Shown: in pieces, positions 46,126 to 54,102 of the stretch
Position numbering within the stretch: position 1 is the first letter of the stretch
Layout: each line of letters starts with the position of its first letter
NCBI GenBank assembly: GCA_046705285.1
Contig: JBJKQK010000099.1
Coordinates: 1 to 64,000 of the forward strand
Source of the DNA: SCRD01 sp046705285
GTDB taxonomy: Bacteria; Acidobacteriota; Terriglobia; UBA7540
Direction: 5' to 3'
Length of the DNA stretch: 64,000 bases
Program-made: the position numbers and the translations under genes
Notes under the pieces: generated by a model
What the model was told of the DNA's origin: nothing
The model's database searches: none
Seen by the model: only the letters and a program-made list of their open reading frames with translations

Positions 46126-46200
46126 TCGGGCGTTTACTGGCGGCGCCGGAAGGGCCAGGGGCGGAGCCGGCATGCCGCGGAGAAAAGTGGGGAGATCGGT

Positions 46201-47130
46201 ATGACAGAGCTGGTGAACGGGTCGAATGCTTCCAGCGTCGAAAAGAAGGCGTCGAAGGTTGGACCCGCCGGGATTGACATTGCTTACCAGCGCCTTGGGG
46301 ATCCCAATGCGCCTGCGGTGCTGTTGATCATGGGGATTGGCGCGCAATTCATTCATTGGCCCGAGGCGTTTTGCGGTGCGCTCGTCCGGGGCGGCCTGCA
46401 AGTCATCCGCTTTGACAATCGCGACGCCGGGCTCTCCACACACATCACGAGCGCCCCGCCTCCGGACCTGCCCGCAGCGCTCGCCGGCGACGTGTCATCG
46501 GCGTCTTACACGCTGTCGGACATGGCTGCCGACGCGGCGGGGTTGCTGGACGCGCTCGGCATCGGGAAGGCACACGTGGTGGGCGCGTCCATGGGAGGCG
46601 CGATTGCGCAAACGATGGCAATCGAGCATCCGGACCGTGTCCGCTCGCTCACCTCGATGATGTCGACCACTGGCAACATGTCAGTCGGGCAGCCCGCGCC
46701 GGAGATGCTCCGCGAAGTCTTCTCCGGACCCTCTGCAGCCACCCGCAGCGAAGTCATCCAGCAGACCCTCCGGGTGTTCCGCGCCATAGGCTCGCCCGGA
46801 TATCCGAGCGACGAGAATGAAATCGCAGAGCGGGCAGGCCGCGCCTACGACCGCGCCTACGATCGGATCGGCGTCGCGCGGCAGGCGGTGGCGACGGTCG
46901 CCTCTGGCGATCGGACCGGGCGCTTGCGGCGCCTCGAGGTCCCCGCCCTGGTGATTCACGGCCTTGCTGACCGCATGTGCAACGCGAGCGGTGGGCGAGC
47001 GACGGCTGAGGCCATTCCGGGCGCAGAACTCGTCCTGATCGAAGGAATGGGGCACGACCTGCCGCCCGGCTTGCTGTCCCAGCTGGCGGCGCGCATTGTC
47101 GAGTTTGTCTGGCGCGTGGAAGGCCGTTAA
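46201..47130 (+). CDS. Alpha/beta-fold hydrolase
   Basis: This 309-residue protein has the alpha/beta hydrolase core: an oxyanion region with LLIMGIGAQFIHWP, FDNRDAGLSTH, the nucleophile elbow GASMGG (Ser near residue 131), an acid in VIHGLADRM and the catalytic His in GMGHDLPPG. Family members of this pattern include esterases, epoxide-hydrolase-like and anthracycline-methylesterase-like enzymes; the substrate is unknown. The third codon positions are markedly richer in G/C than in neighbouring genes. The gene lies between two copies of a dispersed repeat, suggesting acquisition as a cassette. SD GGGGAGAT precedes the ATG. Confidence 0.85.
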   Translation: MTELVNGSNASSVEKKASKVGPAGIDIAYQRLGDPNAPAVLLIMGIGAQFIHWPEAFCGALVRGGLQVIRFDNRDAGLSTHITSAPPPDLPAALAGDVSSASYTLSDMAADAAGLLDALGIGKAHVVGASMGGAIAQTMAIEHPDRVRSLTSMMSTTGNMSVGQPAPEMLREVFSGPSAATRSEVIQQTLRVFRAIGSPGYPSDENEIAERAGRAYDRAYDRIGVARQAVATVASGDRTGRLRRLEVPALVIHGLADRMCNASGGRATAEAIPGAELVLIEGMGHDLPPGLLSQLAARIVEFVWRVEGR

Positions 47131-47364
47131 TACGCGCTCTGCCATGCAGTTCAGGCCTGCTCTGCCCCCACGGTTCAGCGGGTGGCGCATACATCGCGGT
47201 GTTTGCGAAGGGTGCGGTTCGTTGTTTTTGGAGCGGCGGTGTCCTCACCGCGGGTTCTTTCGATCATTCGCACCGCTCGTGGCTTGCACGCCGTGCGCAG
47301 CGGGCGCGTTAAGGCCCGGAGGGCCCATAGAATGTAGCCCATGGCGCAAGCCATAGGACCGAAA

Positions 47365-47448
47365 TGGCGTTACAATCCCTCCCGAGCCCCGGAGGGGCGA
47401 AAGACGCGCCACCGGTATTGTGCCCAGGGCCTTTGATTATTGCGAAAG
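47365..47448 (+). repeat. Dispersed intergenic repeat, copy B
   Basis: This copy matches 46043-46125 in order and spacing: TGGCGTTACAAT, then CCGGAGGGGCGAAAG, TGTGCCCA and TTGCGAA. Its middle forms a hairpin around CCCCGGAGGGG. It follows a GCCATGG/CCATAGG palindrome, so the full element may start near 47335. Confidence 0.65.
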
Positions 47449-47549
47449 GGCCCCGATTGCTCAGGGCCGCGCGTGCGTGCAAGAATCATGCGGCGTCAGC
47501 CGCGAAAGGGTTTTGTTTTTCTCTGCGCTCTCCGTGGACTGAAAAGATT

Positions 47550-47625
47550 CAACACAGAGGCCACTGAGAGGCTCCGTGCACTCTGTGTGAAAGCCTGCCG
47601 ACCACGGAGAACACAGAGAAGAACC
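47550..47625. repeat. CACAGAG-type dispersed repeat fragments
   Basis: The segment carries AACACAGAGGCCACTGAGAG, then GTGCACTCTGTGTGAAAG and CCACGGAGAACACAGAGAAG, i.e. direct and inverted copies of an ACACAGAG core. A related fragment, GAGAACACAGAGGCACGG, lies near 45940 on the other side of the hydrolase gene. Such elements are common between genes in several environmental phyla and encode nothing. Confidence 0.5.
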
Positions 47626-47748
47626 CGAGGTCAAATCAAACTGTGACATGAAAGCGGCTAGCAGTGGAGGCGTGGCGTTTTCCTAAAAGCTTGATACGCA
47701 CTCCCCGATGAATCGGGGTACGAGCCATCCTTGAACTGGACGGCGAGC

Positions 47749-48483
47749 ATGGTTATTCAGGAACGCGATTTAACTACCATCCTTCGTCTGATTGTGCAGC
47801 ACACAATGCGCTGCAGATTCCCAACTCTGCCGCGCCCTCCCATTCCATCAAACAAGCCAGCAACGAAAGAATTGGTTAGCTGGGGAGTGCGGGCGTATTG
47901 CTATTCGTGGTTGCGTCACTTCAGCATCCTGGTGAATGGCATCATCACGCTAAAAGACGCCGGAAATACACCTTCAGCGATCATCGTGGCACGGTCTTCG
48001 TTCGAACTGGGAGCACACGCCTACTACGTGAAGAAGCATCTGAAACAGCACATTGATTCAAATGACTTAGACGGTGCGTGGAAATTTCTCGGTCCTATCC
48101 GTACAGGCAGCAGGTATATGAACGAGCAGAACCCAGAAGAAAGTAAGATTTTCCCCGATCCCTCGCACGTCAGTAAGGTCATCAGGTGCTTTAGCGAGAA
48201 GCATCCTAAATCGGAAGAAGACTATAGCTTCATTAGTGAGTACTGCCACCCGAACATGTTCGCCTTTTCGCAGCACTATCGGTGGCCGAACCCATTTGAA
48301 ATTCAGTTTGTTGATCACGAACCTCAAGGTTGGCTTGGTTCAACTACCTCTGCGTGCATCTCTGGTCTTGTGGAAATTGAAGATCTGTTGCTCCTCGTCC
48401 GTGAAAACGCTGCACGCCCCTGTCTGGTTAACCTTCTTCGGGACATCGCGAAACGAGCTCAGAAGGAGGAAGGAACTAGGTAA
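47749..48483 (+). CDS. Hypothetical protein, helical
   Basis: The ATG at 47749 is chosen over a TTG six codons earlier. The 244-residue product has no signal peptide. Its centre reads SAIIVARSSFELGAHAYYVKKHL, which resembles the conserved helix of DUF5677-like proteins, but the match is weak. A Cys-His stretch (ISEYCHPNMFAFSQHYRWPNP) may be functional. Composition is less GC-rich than that of the preceding hydrolase, so the two probably did not arrive together. The gene is in the accessory patch before arginase and has no partner. Confidence 0.6.
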   Translation: MVIQERDLTTILRLIVQHTMRCRFPTLPRPPIPSNKPATKELVSWGVRAYCYSWLRHFSILVNGIITLKDAGNTPSAIIVARSSFELGAHAYYVKKHLKQHIDSNDLDGAWKFLGPIRTGSRYMNEQNPEESKIFPDPSHVSKVIRCFSEKHPKSEEDYSFISEYCHPNMFAFSQHYRWPNPFEIQFVDHEPQGWLGSTTSACISGLVEIEDLLLLVRENAARPCLVNLLRDIAKRAQKEEGTR

Positions 48484-48601
48484 CGAGGTAACGCACCCCG
48501 CCGGGTGGAAGTTACATTGTGCATTCTACGGTGTCGGCGGCGAACACACAGGTCTGTAGTGACTTCCAAATCTGGTTCAACCCTGCAATACTTCTTCTAC
48601 T

Positions 48602-49507
48602 ATGAACATTCGCATCCTTGGAATTCCTCTTGATTTAGGACAGGCGCGGCGTGGGGTGGACATGGGTCCTTCGGCGGTGCGCGCGGCGGGATTGAATTCG
48701 GCGCTCAAGGCTCTCGGCCATCATGTGGAAGACGCCGGAAACATTCACGTGCGGATTGCCGAGGAGCAGCACTTTGGCGACAAGCGCGCCAAGTATCTGA
48801 AGGAAATTGCCGAGACCTGCCGCGAAGCCGCCGAGCGCGTCTACCAGGCGGTCAAGGACGGCTGGTTTCCGCTTTCCCTCGGGGGCGACCATTCGATTGC
48901 GGTGGGCACGCAGGCCGGCGTTTCAAAGCTCTACCACGACCGCAACCAGCGAATCGGCTGCATCTGGATTGACGCCCATGCGGACATGAACACTCCGGAA
49001 ACGAGTCCCAGCGGCAACATCCACGGCATGCCGTTCGCCGCCTCGCTCGGCTTCGGCCCGGAAGAGTTGACGCACATCTGGGGCTACGCGCCCAAGCTGC
49101 AGGCTGGCAACTGCGCCCTGATCGGGTTGCGCGATCTCGACAGCCGCGAGCGCCGCCTGGTGAAGGATTCCGGCGTCAACGCTTTCACCATGCGCGACAT
49201 TGACGAATACGGCGTTCGTGCGATTATGGAAAAGAGCGTTGCGGCTGCCAGCGACGGCACGGCCGGCTTTGTGGTCTCGTTTGACATGGATGTGGTCGAT
49301 CCCCATGAGGCTCCGGGCGTGGGCACGCCGGTGCGCGGCGGAATCACTTTCCGCGAAGCTCACCTGATCATGGAGATGATTGCCGACAGCAAAAAAATGC
49401 TGGCGCTCGAAGTGGTGGAAGTGAATCCCATCATCGACGTGCTGAACAAGACGGCGATTCTGGCCGTGGGGCTGGCAGCGTCAGCGCTGGGAAAGAAGAT
49501 TCTGTGA
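48602..49507 (+). CDS. rocF: Arginase
   Basis: This 301-residue binuclear manganese enzyme hydrolyses arginine to ornithine and urea. The metal ligands are in GGDHSIAVGT, WIDAHADMN and SFDMDVVDP. The arginine-specific loop TSPSGNIHGMP and the C-terminal EVNPIID distinguish arginase from agmatinase. Length matches Bacillus RocF. Its TGA overlaps the GTG start of ddl (GTGA, 49504-49507), so the two genes are translationally coupled. That links nitrogen salvage and a cell-wall gene on one transcript for no obvious reason. Confidence 0.92.
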   Translation: MNIRILGIPLDLGQARRGVDMGPSAVRAAGLNSALKALGHHVEDAGNIHVRIAEEQHFGDKRAKYLKEIAETCREAAERVYQAVKDGWFPLSLGGDHSIAVGTQAGVSKLYHDRNQRIGCIWIDAHADMNTPETSPSGNIHGMPFAASLGFGPEELTHIWGYAPKLQAGNCALIGLRDLDSRERRLVKDSGVNAFTMRDIDEYGVRAIMEKSVAAASDGTAGFVVSFDMDVVDPHEAPGVGTPVRGGITFREAHLIMEMIADSKKMLALEVVEVNPIIDVLNKTAILAVGLAASALGKKIL

Positions 49508-50604
49508 AGAAACGCATTCGAGTTGGAGTTCTTTTTGGCGGGCGCTCGGGCGAGCACGAGGTTTCGCTGACCTCCGCCACATCGGTGATCCGGTCGCTCG
49601 ACCGCGCGAAATACGACGTGGTGCCCATCGGCATCACGCGTGAAGGGCGCTGGTTCATGGGCTCCGGCTCACCCCGGCAACTTACGGAGACCTTCAAAAA
49701 GGGAACGCCGGTGATTCCTTCCGTCGATCCTTCCGGGCCAAAGTTCATCTCACTCGATGGCCACGCCAGTGCAAAGCGCCTGCCGAATATCGACGTGATC
49801 TTTCCGGTTCTGCACGGCACGTTTGGCGAAGACGGCACGGTGCAGGGATTGCTGGAGCTTGCCGGAATTCCTTACGTGGGCGCCGGAGTGCTCGGCTCCG
49901 CGGCCGGCATGGACAAGGATCTGATGAAGCGCCTGTTCCGCGACGCGGGGCTTCTGGTGGTGGATTGGATTCTGGTTTTGCGGCCGGAATGGGAGCAGAA
50001 TCCGGCACGGCTGCGGCGCGCGATTGAATCGGAGCTTGGTTATCCGCTGTTCGTCAAGCCGGCGAACCTGGGCTCGTCCGTAGGCATCAGTAAGGTTCGC
50101 AACCGCGCGGAGCTTGCCGTGGCGCTCGACCTGGCCGCCGCCTACGACCGCAAGATCATCGTCGAAAAGGCCCTGGACGCGCGCGAGATTGAGTGCTCGG
50201 TGCTGGGGAACGACCGGCCGGAAGCTTCGGTGCCGGGAGAAATCGTTCCGATCAACGAGTTTTACGATTACGAAGCGAAGTACGTGAAGGAAGGCACGGA
50301 ACTGGTGATTCCCGCCAAGCTCTCGCGTGCCGAAACGCGCCGGTTGCGGCAAATGGCCCTGAAAGCTTACCGCGCCGTTGATTGCGCCGGCATGGCGCGC
50401 GTTGATTTCCTGCTGGATCGCCTGAACAGCGAATTGTATGTGAATGAGGTGAACACCATTCCCGGATTTACGCCCATCAGCATGTACCCCAAGATGTGGG
50501 AAGCGAGCGGACTCGCTTACCCGGCGCTGCTCGACCGCCTCATCGAGCTGGCCCTTGAACGCCACCGCGAAAAGCAACGCACGCGGTATGATTACAGCCG
50601 CTAG
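49504..50604 (+). CDS. ddl: D-alanine-D-alanine ligase
   Basis: This 366-residue ATP-grasp enzyme joins two D-alanines for peptidoglycan precursors. The N-terminal domain has VLFGGRSGEHEVSLTSA; the ATP-grasp part has YPLFVKPANLGSSVGISKV, a catalytic loop with VPGEIVPINEFYDYEAKY and the metal-binding VNEVNTIPGFTPISMYPKM. The Tyr in the EFYDYEAKY omega loop indicates D-Ala specificity rather than D-lactate. The GTG start overlaps the arginase stop. Full length. Confidence 0.95.
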   Translation: MKKRIRVGVLFGGRSGEHEVSLTSATSVIRSLDRAKYDVVPIGITREGRWFMGSGSPRQLTETFKKGTPVIPSVDPSGPKFISLDGHASAKRLPNIDVIFPVLHGTFGEDGTVQGLLELAGIPYVGAGVLGSAAGMDKDLMKRLFRDAGLLVVDWILVLRPEWEQNPARLRRAIESELGYPLFVKPANLGSSVGISKVRNRAELAVALDLAAAYDRKIIVEKALDAREIECSVLGNDRPEASVPGEIVPINEFYDYEAKYVKEGTELVIPAKLSRAETRRLRQMALKAYRAVDCAGMARVDFLLDRLNSELYVNEVNTIPGFTPISMYPKMWEASGLAYPALLDRLIELALERHREKQRTRYDYSR

Positions 50605-50726
50605 ATTCGCGCAAGGGCACGGCCTTCACTCGCGCCGAGGGACTTTCAACGGCCGGCGTTTATCCATCAAAAAAAGTGCACCCATTTCCCTGCCATTTGC
50701 GTAATAGAGAGTAGACGGGAGGGAAG

Positions 50727-51281
50727 TTGAGCAAGGCATCGGCAATGGCGCTGGACGACTCGCTGGCCCGCTGCGCGCGCGGCGACCGCTCGGCGTTCGG
50801 CGAGATTGTGCGGGAACATCAGTCGATGGTTTACAGCCTGGCGCTCCACTTCCTGAGAAACCCGTCGATGGCGGAAGACCTTGCGCAGGAGGTTTTCCTG
50901 GAGCTTTACCGCAACCTCGACAGCATCAAGTCCAGTGCGCACCTGCGGTTCTGGCTGCGGAAGGTGACCTGCCATCGCTCGATCGACCATGTTCGGCGGA
51001 GAGGCCTCGGCCCGATGCTTAGCCTGGAGGAGGTACACGAGCCGGCAGTTGCGGCGCGGCAGGATGATCCGCTGCTGGAAGAAAAGCTGTGGCGGCTGGT
51101 GGCCAGCCTGCCGGACAAGGCGCGCATGGTGCTGATCCTGCGATATCAGGAGGATCTTGAACTCCACGAAATTGCCGAGGTGATGGAAATGCCCATCAAT
51201 ACGGTGAAGAGCTCGATCGGGCGCGCGCTCGAGCTTCTGCGCAAGAAGCTGGCCCGGTCGATGGGAGGAGTAAGAGCATGA
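50727..51281 (+). CDS. ECF-type RNA polymerase sigma factor
   Basis: This 184-residue sigma factor has region 2 (AFGEIVREHQSMVYSLALHFL; MAEDLAQEVFLELYRNLDSI in separate parts) and region 4 (MVLILRYQEDLELHEIAEVM). A TTG at 50727, four bases after GGAGG, is the best start; the ATG at 50745 is the alternative. It overlaps the putative anti-sigma gene by 4 bp (ATGA), so the factor and its inhibitor are made in a fixed ratio. Members of such operons usually control their own promoter and envelope-stress genes. The specific signal is unknown. Confidence 0.92.
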   Translation: MSKASAMALDDSLARCARGDRSAFGEIVREHQSMVYSLALHFLRNPSMAEDLAQEVFLELYRNLDSIKSSAHLRFWLRKVTCHRSIDHVRRRGLGPMLSLEEVHEPAVAARQDDPLLEEKLWRLVASLPDKARMVLILRYQEDLELHEIAEVMEMPINTVKSSIGRALELLRKKLARSMGGVRA

Positions 51282-51661
51282 AGCCGCTTGACGACGAACT
51301 TCGCAATTTGTTCAAGCGCAAAGAACCGCGGGAAGGTTTTGCCGAGCGCGTGCTGGCGCGGCTGGACACTGCCCCCCGGCGAGTGACTCTTGCCCGGCGA
51401 TTTTCCGCAGTGTGCCGGCGGCCGATGCTGCGGTGGGCCGCGGTGGCAGCATTGGCTTGCGTTGTGGCCATTCTGGGCGTCGCTCGCTACCAGCACCAGC
51501 AGCGAGTGCGCGCGCAGGCGGAACAGGCCAGCCGACAAGCCATCATGGCCCTGCAGATTACGAACGCTGAACTCGAAGCGGCGCTGGCACGGGCGCAGCG
51601 AGTCACGGTCCAGGCCCTGCAAGTTCCAAAAAATCGAAACGAGAAAGGGAGCAACTTATGA
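51278..51661 (+). CDS. Putative membrane-bound anti-sigma factor
   Basis: This 127-residue protein has a short cytoplasmic N-terminus (DDELRNLFKRKEPREGFAERV), one TM segment at about 51-68 (WAAVAALACVVAILGVA) and a periplasmic coiled coil (QQRVRAQAEQASRQAI...). The EPREGFAERVLARL segment matches the N-terminal motif often seen in acidobacterial anti-sigma-like proteins. No zinc-binding HxxxCxxC is present. It overlaps the sigma gene at its start and the DUF4252 gene at its end (both ATGA). The role is inferred from position and layout. Confidence 0.72.
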   Translation: MKPLDDELRNLFKRKEPREGFAERVLARLDTAPRRVTLARRFSAVCRRPMLRWAAVAALACVVAILGVARYQHQQRVRAQAEQASRQAIMALQITNAELEAALARAQRVTVQALQVPKNRNEKGSNL

Positions 51662-52308
51662 AAACCCTGACAAATCCCGATAGGAAATCAAAGTTTATCA
51701 GCACGCCGCTTTCGGCGCTGATGCTGGTCTGCCTGCTGGCGCTCGGCAGCGAGGCGGCCTTCGCCCAGAAGGCCAAACTGAATCTGAGCCAGCTCGACAA
51801 ACTGGCCGCCAAGGCGACGCAGGTGACCAATGTGGACCTGGACGGCTCGCTGCTGAAACTTGCGGCGCAGCAGATGTCCCAGAAAGGCGTCACTTCGACG
51901 TCGAACAAAAACGCTTTCGCGGCCAATATGGTGCAGCGGCTGAAGGGAGTCTACGTGAAGTCCTTTGAGTTTGCGAAGCCGGGCGAGTATACCAGAGCTG
52001 ACCTCGACAGCGTGATCAACCAGCTCCAGTCGGGCGGCTGGAAGGCAATCGTGCACGTTGAGGAAAAGAAGACGGGCGAGACCACCGGCGTCTATGTGAT
52101 GGAAGAGGGTGGAGAAGTTGTGGGCATGGCGGTGGTGGCCGCCGAGCCCAAGGAACTCACGGTGGTGAATCTGGTCGGCCCCATCAACCTCAGCGAACTC
52201 GGAGGGTTGGGAAGCCTGGGAGCGCTGGGCAAACTCGGCGGCATCACCGGAAGCATGGGCAGCGGGAAGCCGGAACTGCACCACCGTCCGCAACCGAACA
52301 CGAAGTAG
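51658..52308 (+). CDS. DUF4252 family secreted protein
   Basis: This 216-residue protein has a signal peptide (about residues 12-36, ending ALGSEAAFAQ) and a DUF4252 domain: VQRLKGVYVKSFEFAKPGEY, GGWKAIVHVEEKK, then AAEPKELTVVNLVGPINLSEL. The tail is glycine/leucine-rich (GGLGSLGALGKLGGI). The family is periplasmic or lipid-anchored and uncharacterised; its members are often next to ECF sigma factors. It overlaps the anti-sigma gene by 4 bp, making it the third gene of a fully coupled operon and a likely envelope partner or output of the sigma system. Confidence 0.82.
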   Translation: MKTLTNPDRKSKFISTPLSALMLVCLLALGSEAAFAQKAKLNLSQLDKLAAKATQVTNVDLDGSLLKLAAQQMSQKGVTSTSNKNAFAANMVQRLKGVYVKSFEFAKPGEYTRADLDSVINQLQSGGWKAIVHVEEKKTGETTGVYVMEEGGEVVGMAVVAAEPKELTVVNLVGPINLSELGGLGSLGALGKLGGITGSMGSGKPELHHRPQPNTK

Positions 52309-52328
52309 CACCTCCTCGCAAGAGCCGC

Positions 52329-52523
52329 TCAACCTCGGCACGCACACATTGCATATGCCGCGATGTGTGCGTCGCCCGCCCCGCGCACCAGGCTCGCTCG
52401 CTCCCCAATTGCCATCGTCAGGCTGAGTTTCGAGCTGTTCAATTCGTCCGCGGACGCTTCGAGCTTCTCGATGATGCGCCGGCGCGCTTCGCGCAAGGTG
52501 GCTGTTGTGAATTCCGTGGACAT
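52329..52523 (-). CDS. Possible small protein
   Basis: This 64-residue open frame (ATG at 52523) encodes a polar, helix-prone peptide starting MSTEFTTATLREARRRIIEK and ending CACRG. The composition looks like coding sequence, but there is no clear SD. It lies between the DUF4252 and holA genes on the opposite strand. No family is recognised. Confidence 0.35.
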   Translation of the reverse strand: MSTEFTTATLREARRRIIEKLEASADELNSSKLSLTMAIGERASLVRGAGDAHIAAYAMCACRG

Positions 52524-52595
52524 GCTATGGCAAGCATCTTCGCAGTTACAATCATGCCTGATTCCAAGTAGACTGAATCAATGGTAGTGTAAGGC

Positions 52596-53672
52596 TTGCA
52601 GGCTTTCATCGACGGAGATATGGGTCCCGAAGAATTCATTTCGTCGCTGCGCAAAGGCAGCCTGGCACCTGCGTATTTCCTTCTCGGCCCGGACAGATTC
52701 CTGCACCAGGAATCCCGCGACGCCGTGCGAGACGCGGTACCGGAAGAATCCCGGGCGTGGTGTCTTGCCGAGGTTGAATTCGAGCCCGGCCAGCTTGTGC
52801 GTGAGTTGCAGGCCGCGCAGCAAATCCCCATGCTGGGCGGACACAGTTTCTTCCTGATATCGGACACGGAGGACTTCAAACACGCCACGGACGACGACAC
52901 GAAGACCCTTGCCGCTTACCTCCAGAAACCTTCACCTTCTGCAACGCTGGTTTTTTCCGCGGTAGAACCCGACCGCCGCCGCAAGTTCATTCAGCTTCTG
53001 GCAAAGAAGACGGCGGTGGTGGAGATGCGGCCGCTCTCTGTCCGCCAGGCGGCGGTATGGGCCAGAGAATATTTGGGCCGTGCGGGATTGGAAGTGGAGG
53101 CCGGACTGGCGGAAGAGATCGCTGCGAAATTCCAGCCGGGCAGTTCATCGCGGGATCCCGAGCCCCAGGGCGTAAATCTGCTCTGGATGCGCACCGAGCT
53201 TGAGAAATTGGTGACGGCCATGGAAGGGAAGGCGCGATTGGAAGAGGCCGACCTGCAGCTTATCGCAACCTTCCAGGAAGAACATGAGATCGGCAAAATG
53301 CTGCGCGCGATCGCCGAGCGGCAATGCGCAGACGCACTGCAATTTCTGCGCCGGCTGGTTGCCAGCAAAGTGGCGGAGACATTGCTCCTGTGGTGCATTG
53401 GCGACCTGTTTCGCCAGGCGTTGAAGTCTGCCGGACAAACCAGCGCTGGAGGCCGTTCGTGGGGCCGGGGGTCAAATCCTTTCGCAACCTGGGAGATGGC
53501 TCCGCTTGTCCGGGGGCGATACACTCACGAGGAATTGGTCAACGCTCTCGCGCTGGTTCACCAGGCGGATCTTGGCATCAAATCCTCATGGAAAGATTCC
53601 ACCATCCTGCTGGAGTTGCTGGTTTGGCAGATTACGGTTGCGCCCCGAAGCCCAGGCCAGCCCAACGGCTGA
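52596..53672 (+). CDS. holA: DNA polymerase III subunit delta
   Basis: This 358-residue clamp-loader subunit opens the beta sliding clamp. It has the N-terminal motif SLAPAYFLLGPDRFL, followed by the AAA+-like domains typical of HolA (LISDTEDFKH; VVEMRPLSVRQAAVWAREYL) and a C-terminal collar domain with YTHEELVNALALVHQADLGIKSS, the best-conserved motif of the family. The start is TTG at 52596 or ATG at 52620; neither has a strong SD. It is convergent with rpsT. Confidence 0.88.
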   Translation: MQAFIDGDMGPEEFISSLRKGSLAPAYFLLGPDRFLHQESRDAVRDAVPEESRAWCLAEVEFEPGQLVRELQAAQQIPMLGGHSFFLISDTEDFKHATDDDTKTLAAYLQKPSPSATLVFSAVEPDRRRKFIQLLAKKTAVVEMRPLSVRQAAVWAREYLGRAGLEVEAGLAEEIAAKFQPGSSSRDPEPQGVNLLWMRTELEKLVTAMEGKARLEEADLQLIATFQEEHEIGKMLRAIAERQCADALQFLRRLVASKVAETLLLWCIGDLFRQALKSAGQTSAGGRSWGRGSNPFATWEMAPLVRGRYTHEELVNALALVHQADLGIKSSWKDSTILLELLVWQITVAPRSPGQPNG

Positions 53673-53744
53673 TAGGGGATTTGCCCTTTGTGGCCGGGGC
53701 CATGATAATGCGTGGAAGGAAAGCCGGCAATTCCGCGAAAGGCT

Positions 53745-54008
53745 TCAGGAAAGGGAGTTGAATTTCAGGCGCAAACGCGACTTGTAGCGCGCGGCCGTAT
53801 TGCGATGGAGAATGCCCTTCTGGATCATGCGGTCCAGCATGGAAAGCGTGGGGATGAGCAGGCTTTCAGCCCGCGCCTTGTCTTGGGCGTCAAGCGCCTG
53901 GCGAAGCTCGCGGATCTGATGACGCATCCGAGAACGGTGCGCGCGATTCCGTTCGGTTCGTTTGTGCGTCTGCGAAAGACGCTTGAGGGCCGACTTATGA
54001 TTTGCCAC
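53745..54008 (-). CDS. rpsT: 30S ribosomal protein S20
   Basis: This 87-residue, strongly basic protein binds 16S rRNA. The N-terminus MANHKSALKRLSQTHKRTER and the C-terminal KGILHRNTAARYKSRL are diagnostic. The start is GTG at 54008 with AAAGGAG nearby. Rare start codons at rpsT are known in other bacteria and take part in its autoregulation. A promoter lies 40 bp upstream, in the region shared with hpt. Confidence 0.95.
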   Translation of the reverse strand: MANHKSALKRLSQTHKRTERNRAHRSRMRHQIRELRQALDAQDKARAESLLIPTLSMLDRMIQKGILHRNTAARYKSRLRLKFNSLS

Positions 54009-54040
54009 AGATTCTCCTTTGCAAATGCAATGAATAGAAT

Positions 54041-54069
54041 ACTGTAGCAGAGGCTCGGGAACTCGTCAA
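54041..54069 (-). promoter_or_regulatory. Promoter of rpsT
   Basis: On the minus strand, TTGACG (54069-54064) and TACAGT (54046-54041) are 17 bp apart, about 32 bp before the GTG start. Confidence 0.6.
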
Positions 54070-54102
54070 CGGCCCGGGACCGATTCGCCAGGACAAAACA
54101 GA

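Larger units (their letters stand above)
45587..46200. other. AT-rich upstream region and repeat-bearing intergenic stretch
   Basis: The first part (45720-45780) is AT-rich and likely carries the lptC/A promoter. From about 45830 the sequence becomes GC-rich and has no credible gene. It includes a fragment GAACACAGAGGCACGG near 45942, similar to CACAGAG-type fragments at 47.5-47.6 kb, and the first copy of an ~85-bp repeat at 46043. An upstream GGGGAGAT is the likely ribosome binding site of the hydrolase gene. Confidence 0.5.
47131..47748. other. Repeat mosaic between the hydrolase gene and the next gene
   Basis: No credible gene. The stretch holds a hairpin-forming GAGCGGCGGTGTCCTCACCG near 47231, a GCCCATGGCGCAAGCCATAGG hairpin near 47338, repeat copy B at 47365, and CACAGAG-type fragments between 47550 and 47625. 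Each element is of the type scattered between genes in large soil-bacterial genomes. Together they look like a hot spot for repeat insertion. Confidence 0.55.

Noticed and set aside
47096..47646. Short open frames in the repeat mosaic
   Set aside because: They overlap hairpins and CACAGAG-type fragments and have no consistent start signals; such frames typically come with the repeats.
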